Assembly: GCA_009746045.1 (NCBI GenBank)
Contig: RPFO01000015.1
Span: forward strand, 1,636,529-1,700,528
Source: Mesostigma viride
Taxonomy: Eukaryota; Streptophyta; Mesostigmatophyceae; Mesostigmatales; Mesostigmataceae
Direction: 5' to 3'
DNA length: 64,000 nt
Positions 60,042 through 64,000 of this stretch are shown here, one piece after another; position 1 is the first letter of the stretch, and the number at the start of each line of letters is the position of its first letter. The notes beneath the pieces are model-generated. The model was not told the DNA's origin, searched no databases, and saw only the letters and a list, made by a program, of their open reading frames with translations. Position numbers and translations under genes: made by a program.

Positions 60042-60978
60042 ACCAAACAGCCTTGCTCTAGGTGGGAGGCATCCCAGTGGGCTGGGCAGCCACGTGGTGG
60101 CTGACAGCAGGTCCTTCAGAGTTCAGACACACTCTGCTGGACAGGGGTCAGGGTGGAGTCACTCCCCTGGCTGAGAATTTCGCCTGGCTCTGTCATGGAG
60201 CTGCAGAAGAGTCTTAAGGACTTTGTAATGGGCCTTGGGTCTTCATGGAATGGACCCTGCAAGGGCAGCCCAAGTGTTGGCTCTAACAGGTTGCTGTACA
60301 TTTGTATATATTCTCTGTAACCAACCTGTTGCATGCTAATAAAATCCCTGGTTGTGTGACCATGTTGGACGTGGTTGCCAGGGGCCTCACTATGGGTTAT
60401 ACTCCTTTATAATAAAACATAATCTTGTTATTGTCATGTCTTGTTGTTTGTGATGCTCAGTTCCAGGAGCTGATCCAAACCTGGAGGATATGGGGTGGGG
60501 TTCGATTCCCCAGCTGACCTCAGCCTGGCATGTATGAATCCTGAGTTTATCCCTCAGTGAGGACATGGGCTCCCCATGTGTTGGCTAACATTTGTCAGGG
60601 CTCTCTCAGTCTTTGGAAGGATTTAAAAGATAAAGGAGGCTCCGTGGCGGGCGCCATATGAACGGGCGCCTGTGATAACTGGATGACCAGGAACTCACAA
60701 TAGTACGTTCATGGACTCCTCTATCCAAACTCCTCTGACTAAGTGAAGACCTAACTTTAATCTACACCAGGTTCCCAAAGAAAGGGTTGGGATGTCATGT
60801 GGGTCAGAGGGCAACCTTTGAACCAATGAGCAGGCCTAGCTAATATTTGGAGGCACCTCAGGTTCCAAAAGAAAAGGCAGGTCTGGTCTCTGGGAGGGAT
60901 CAGATGTCTGAAGGCTTGTGGGGACAGTGGCTGATAGGTTCTCAGGCTGGTCCAAGCTCCAAAACAAGAAAGGGTTGG
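60042..60978 (+). promoter_or_regulatory. K1 3' UTR with T-arm-like hairpin, twin GGCGCC boxes and three PPT-like tracts
   Basis: TGGGG-TTCGATT-CCCCA at 60496-60512 folds like a tRNA T arm. CGGGCGCC is repeated after 7 bases at about 60648-60670. Purine tracts resembling the true PPT occur near 60770 (CCCAAAGAAAGGGTTGGG), 60866 (CCAAAAGAAAAGG) and 60958-60978 (AAAACAAGAAAGGGTTGG), the last at the LTR. AATAAA-type sites lie at about 60340 and 60410. Confidence 0.7.
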
Positions 60979-61632
60979 AGTTAGCATATTGGGGCACCAA
61001 TGTGCTAGATGGATGCAGGTTGAGGAGACCTTTCCAACGCCGTGTCAACCGCCTAGAACAGACAAGGGACTAGAAAGTTATCAAGTCCCGAAGTACTGCC
61101 GACCGGTGGGCGAGGGCGGGGCACACTCAGGGCATAGTGGACAGGACACGTGGCAGGCCGTGCCTGCACAGGCTTAGCCTGGACTCTCACGTGACTGGGA
61201 CACCGTGTACTGAGGGCTCAACGGTACTGTGGCTAGTAGAAGCCAGTAACCAGCCAGCAGGTCTGCAAGGATGTACGTCCTTGCAGGACTGTGGCAGGTC
61301 CTGTGCTGTCCTAGACACAGGATAGCCAGAGATTCCTGTATGATGCCTGCAACGAGGATGCAAGGCAGCGATACGAGGCTCTGGCAATGTAGCGTTGCCC
61401 AGCGTTGCTCATGACCGAGGAACAAGGATGGAACGAGGTTGCATATAGCTCGAGGCTCAACGAGGCAACAAGCGTCTTCACACACGAACCTTGGTCGTCA
61501 CGACGAGTGGCGAGCCTATCGAGGGTCGTAGGCCTGGTGTGAGGATAAAGGTTGCTAGCCAGCAGCCTAGGGTCATTCCAGCCGGCAAGGACCAGGAGCT
61601 CACAAGCTCTGCTGACGAGTTGCTGAGCAAAT
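60979..61632 (+). repeat. K1 3' LTR
   Basis: 654 bases, nearly identical to 53234-53887, ending GAGCAAAT against TSD GCTTG. Confidence 0.93.
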
Positions 61633-61637
61633 GCTTG

Positions 61638-63669
61638 GCAGCCCGCGCGCCCGCGTTGCGCGGGTGGGCATCCCGCGCTGCAGGCGTTGGGCGCTTCTCA
61701 AAGGCGGGACCAGAAAACTTGGGGGCCTCCTTGGTGGCCTCCGTCGCCGTGCTGGTGCGGTGCGCGCCTTGAGACGCGGACAGTCCTTCTTGAGGTGTCC
61801 GACCTCGTGGCACATGAAACAGCGGGCCTTGGACGCGTCGATGGCGTGCAGTTGGATGGCCGGCTGCTCGTCGTCATTAGACTCCTCCCCTTCCGCAGGG
61901 ACGGGTTCCACCTCCGTGAAGTGGACGCGGTGAGGCGCCGGGGGCGGTATGAACCGCCTTGTGCTGGCTGAGCGCCGGCGCTTGATGACATCGGCCACCT
62001 GGAGGAGGTACTGCTGGACGGCATGGATGTCGAGGCGTTCCCAAGGGACCTCAGCGTAGTGTTTCGTAACCTCGTCCAAGAGGTCAGGGTGAATAGCCTC
62101 CAGAAACCGAATCTTGTACTCGGTCCACGTCAGGTCCCCGGTCAGCCGCGCCGCAAAGGAGTCAAAGGTGGTGAGGAACTCCGCCAAGTCAGTGTTGCCC
62201 TGACGTAGGCGTCCAAACTCAAACCGCTCGGTCAGTCGATAGCCGGGAGGGATGAGCTCGGGCCGGATGCGCGCCAGCAGTTTCTCCACTGTCTGCGGGT
62301 AATAATGACTGAGACGCCACACTCTCGACGTTAAGCATCCCTACCACTGATGGGTCCATACACGTACTTCACCACCACGTAGGGGATCAGAACCTTGGTG
62401 GCCAGCTGCCACTCATGGTGTTCACACCATACAGTGTACAACTGTTGCCACATACGAGCCCACTCGTCAATCTCACGGGGAGTCATGCCCGCATGGAGCT
62501 TGGGCACCGCCTTAAAATCTGGCATAGGCGGCGCCTTGACAGGGTCAGGTCGCAGGGGGCCACCCTTGCTGCAGTACGCGGGGCTAGAAAAGGTGAGGGG
62601 CTGGTGACACCGCGCCCGCATCTCCTGGTGCGAACCCCTTCCTGCAGTCTGGTCATGCCCACGTCGGGACACGAAGGTGTCCTCCTCACGCTCGGGATCG
62701 AAGTCGCCGGATACTTAGCGGGGCGCGTAGTCAGCGGACACCGGCTGTGACGCAAAGGGGGCCGACTCACGCCGAACTCGAACGGACGTGGGATGCTCAT
62801 AACCGGGGTCATCCAGGGGCAGCCGGCTGAAGTTAGCGTTGGTGGGCGCGCTCCTTGCTGGGAGGGAGGTGGGTATGTAAGGAAAGGGGCCCGGGGGAGC
62901 ATAGTCCTCCTCGGGATCGTACTGCACGTACGTGGGCCGACCCTGACGTCTGCGGTGGGGATCTGGACCAGCTCTCGTGCGCTCCAAAGGAGACCCGACG
63001 CGGATCCCTTCCAGGGCCCGGCCCCGGCCCGCCGCGGCCACGCCCTGCCCAAGGGTGAGTCAGGCTCGGGCGGCCACGCGCGTATGCCCCCAATTGAGAG
63101 GGCTGCACGAACTCAGGCGGCGGAGCGAACGGCGAGCTAGCTACCAGGCTATCAGCGACCTCTATATCTTCATCTTCCTCCGGCACAACTTCCACGGATG
63201 GTGGTCGCTGCGTGGGAGGTACCCTGTTCCATTCGCCCAGATGCTCAGTCGGTCGTGGCCGCGATTGCTGCTGGGGCTGTCGCTGTTGCTCCGACTGCTG
63301 CTGCTGCTGCGACTGCTGCTGCTGCTGCGACTGATGCTGTCTCTGCAGCGACTGCTGAGACTGATGCTGTCGCTGCGGCGACTGCTGAGGCTGATGCTGT
63401 CGCTGCGGCGACTGCTGAGGCTGATGCTGTCGCTGCGGCGACTGCTGTTGCTGACCAAACCCTAGGGCAGCCTGTTCTAGCTGCGTCTCAAGAGTCGTCT
63501 GCCGTTGTGCGGTAACCCTAGCGGCTGCCTCGGATCTCCGGGACCCACTGGAACTCCAACTAGACGTGCTAGCTATTTCCTGTTCTTCCCTGCTATTGTC
63601 CTCCGGGGACTGTGTCTCTCTACGGCCCTTTGGGGGCTGTGCATTACCACCACCTCGCTTCTTAGGCAT
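61638..63669 (-). pseudogene. G3 Gag, N-terminal and middle part
   Basis: ATG at 63669 (MPKKRGGGNAQPPKG). A Gln-rich low-complexity part is followed by LPLDDPGYEHPTSVRVRR, the capsid region (DFKAVPKLHAGMTPREIDEW, LAEFLTTFDSFAARL), the CCHC knuckle CFMCHEVGHLKKDC and NAGARAAK, where K1 is inserted. The line changes frame at about 62850, 62700 and 62330, and again beyond the knuckle, so it is not functional. Confidence 0.88.
63331..63450. repeat. Four tandem 30-base repeats inside G3 gag
   Basis: Units at 63331, 63361, 63391 and 63421, each a whole number of codons, encode a ten-residue unit close to SPQRQHQPQQ. A CTG/CAG-rich stretch (63285-63330) adjoins. Typical of replication slippage in a disordered Gag N-terminus. 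Confidence 0.92.
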
Positions 63670-63856
63670 TTTGGGCCCGAGTACCGTACCAGCACCAGTA
63701 CCTTACACAATACCTCCCCAACACAGGCAAGCAAGAGAGAGAAGAGGAAGCCACAACTACTGCTTCTAATAGTAATTATATATTATCTGCTAACTATTGT
63801 AGCTAAGCTAGTAGGTAGTATCACTATATACTGGTATCTAGTAGTGATAGTGGTGC

Positions 63857-64000
63857 TTATGCTCTAGAGGATGGGCCCAGGTGAAGCTGCTCCAGTGCAC
63901 GCAACACATCCTGTGCTGGGATCTGGGTGACACTCCTATGCTGATGCAGCCTGTATTCTACCGGCTTTAGCGCTCGGTTTCTTTTTATGTCGATCTGGGA
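63857..64000 (-). CDS. G3 upstream ORF, C-terminal end
   Basis: Open from the window edge for 47 codons (RNRALKPVEYRLHQHR ... LEQLHLGPSSRA) to a TAA, 188 bases before gag. Its place matches the G1 upstream ORF (stop about 125 bases before gag), and its tail loosely resembles that ORF. The domain itself would lie beyond the window. Confidence 0.45.
   Translation of the reverse strand, partial: SQIDIKRNRALKPVEYRLHQHRSVTQIPAQDVLRALEQLHLGPSSRA

Larger units (their letters stand above)
53234..61632 (+). mobile_element. K1: near-complete copia-like element with unusual domain order
   Basis: TSD GCTTG (53229-53233 and 61633-61637). LTRs 53234-53887 and 60979-61632 are both 654 bases with roughly eight differences. 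Order: LTR, upstream ORF, Gag, integrase, protease, RT, RNase H, 3' UTR, PPT, LTR. A single frameshift in RNase H and lesions in the upstream ORF are the only breaks I see. Confidence 0.93.
43578..64000 (-). mobile_element. G3: Ty3/gypsy chromovirus, heavily split and mutated
   Basis: Minus-strand parts from right to left: upstream ORF end (63857-64000), gag (61638-63669 and 52997-53233), pol (47094-52996 in pieces), downstream accessory ORF (43578-44181). Insertions: K1, two solo LTRs and T1, each with a TSD. The 5' LTR lies beyond the window; the 3' end is cut by K2. Several frameshifts and an altered RT box mark it as old and inactive. Confidence 0.9.

Noticed and set aside
63331..63450. 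CRISPR-like spaced repeats
   Set aside because: The repeats are directly contiguous, in frame with gag and have no spacers. They are a coding minisatellite in a eukaryotic element.

Overview
This window is eukaryotic nuclear DNA, almost wall to wall retrotransposons. The gene order, LTRs, primer-binding sites and target-site duplications (TSDs) are those of Ty3/gypsy chromoviruses and Ty1/copia-like elements. No cellular gene is secure; the only candidate is one acidic C-terminal exon near 2.9-3.1 kb. GC-rich coding sequence, chromodomain Ty3 elements and initiator-Met-like primer sites fit a green alga or another plant-lineage genome. That assignment is an inference with low confidence.

Names used here. 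G1, G2 and G3 are Ty3 elements, all on the minus strand. K1, K2 and K3 are a copia-like lineage on the plus strand whose LTRs begin AGTT. N1 and N2 are copia-type elements with TGTT LTRs that carry Gag and protease but no integrase or reverse transcriptase; two solo LTRs of the same family are also present. T1 is a Gag-only LTR element. F1 is a long-TIR element containing a 302-bp palindrome. H1 is a small hAT element. U1/U2 is a tandem pair of an unclassified element.

Layout. 1-4137 is flank plus a TGTCACA-rich repeat. 4138-4750 is a truncated K3 copy. G1 runs 4751-40081 and is split by F1 (7128-9496), a solo LTR (10617-11271), K3 (11409-13856), G2 (16303-31764) and N2 (33031-38299). G2 is split by N1 (17563-24395), whose 5' LTR holds U1/U2 (18119-20098). 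N2 holds H1 (35274-35943). G1's 5' LTR (39471-40081) lies in the protease of K2 (40082-43577), and K2's 3' LTR lies in the accessory ORF of G3. G3 runs 43578 to beyond 64000 and is itself split by T1 (44261-47088), two solo LTRs (47968-48778 and 48988-49810) and K1 (53234-61632). The nesting G3 > K2 > G1 > G2 > N1 > U1/U2 is six levels deep. Most junctions were fixed here by TSDs and by recovery of the host reading frame.

How the genes work together. Each Ty3 element encodes Gag with a CCHC knuckle, then protease, RT, RNase H, integrase and chromodomain, with pol in the -1 frame relative to gag. G1 and G3 carry extra ORFs on both sides of gag-pol: upstream, a protein resembling the RNase H1 N-terminal (viroplasmin-like) domain; downstream, a new Cys-motif protein. 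G2 has a different downstream ORF. The K lineage is the most unusual part: its aspartic protease appears to sit after integrase and before RT, its RT has HGDD in place of YVDD, and its 3' UTR has a tRNA T-arm-like hairpin supported by covariation. N1, N2 and T1 supply Gag at most and would depend on enzymes encoded elsewhere.
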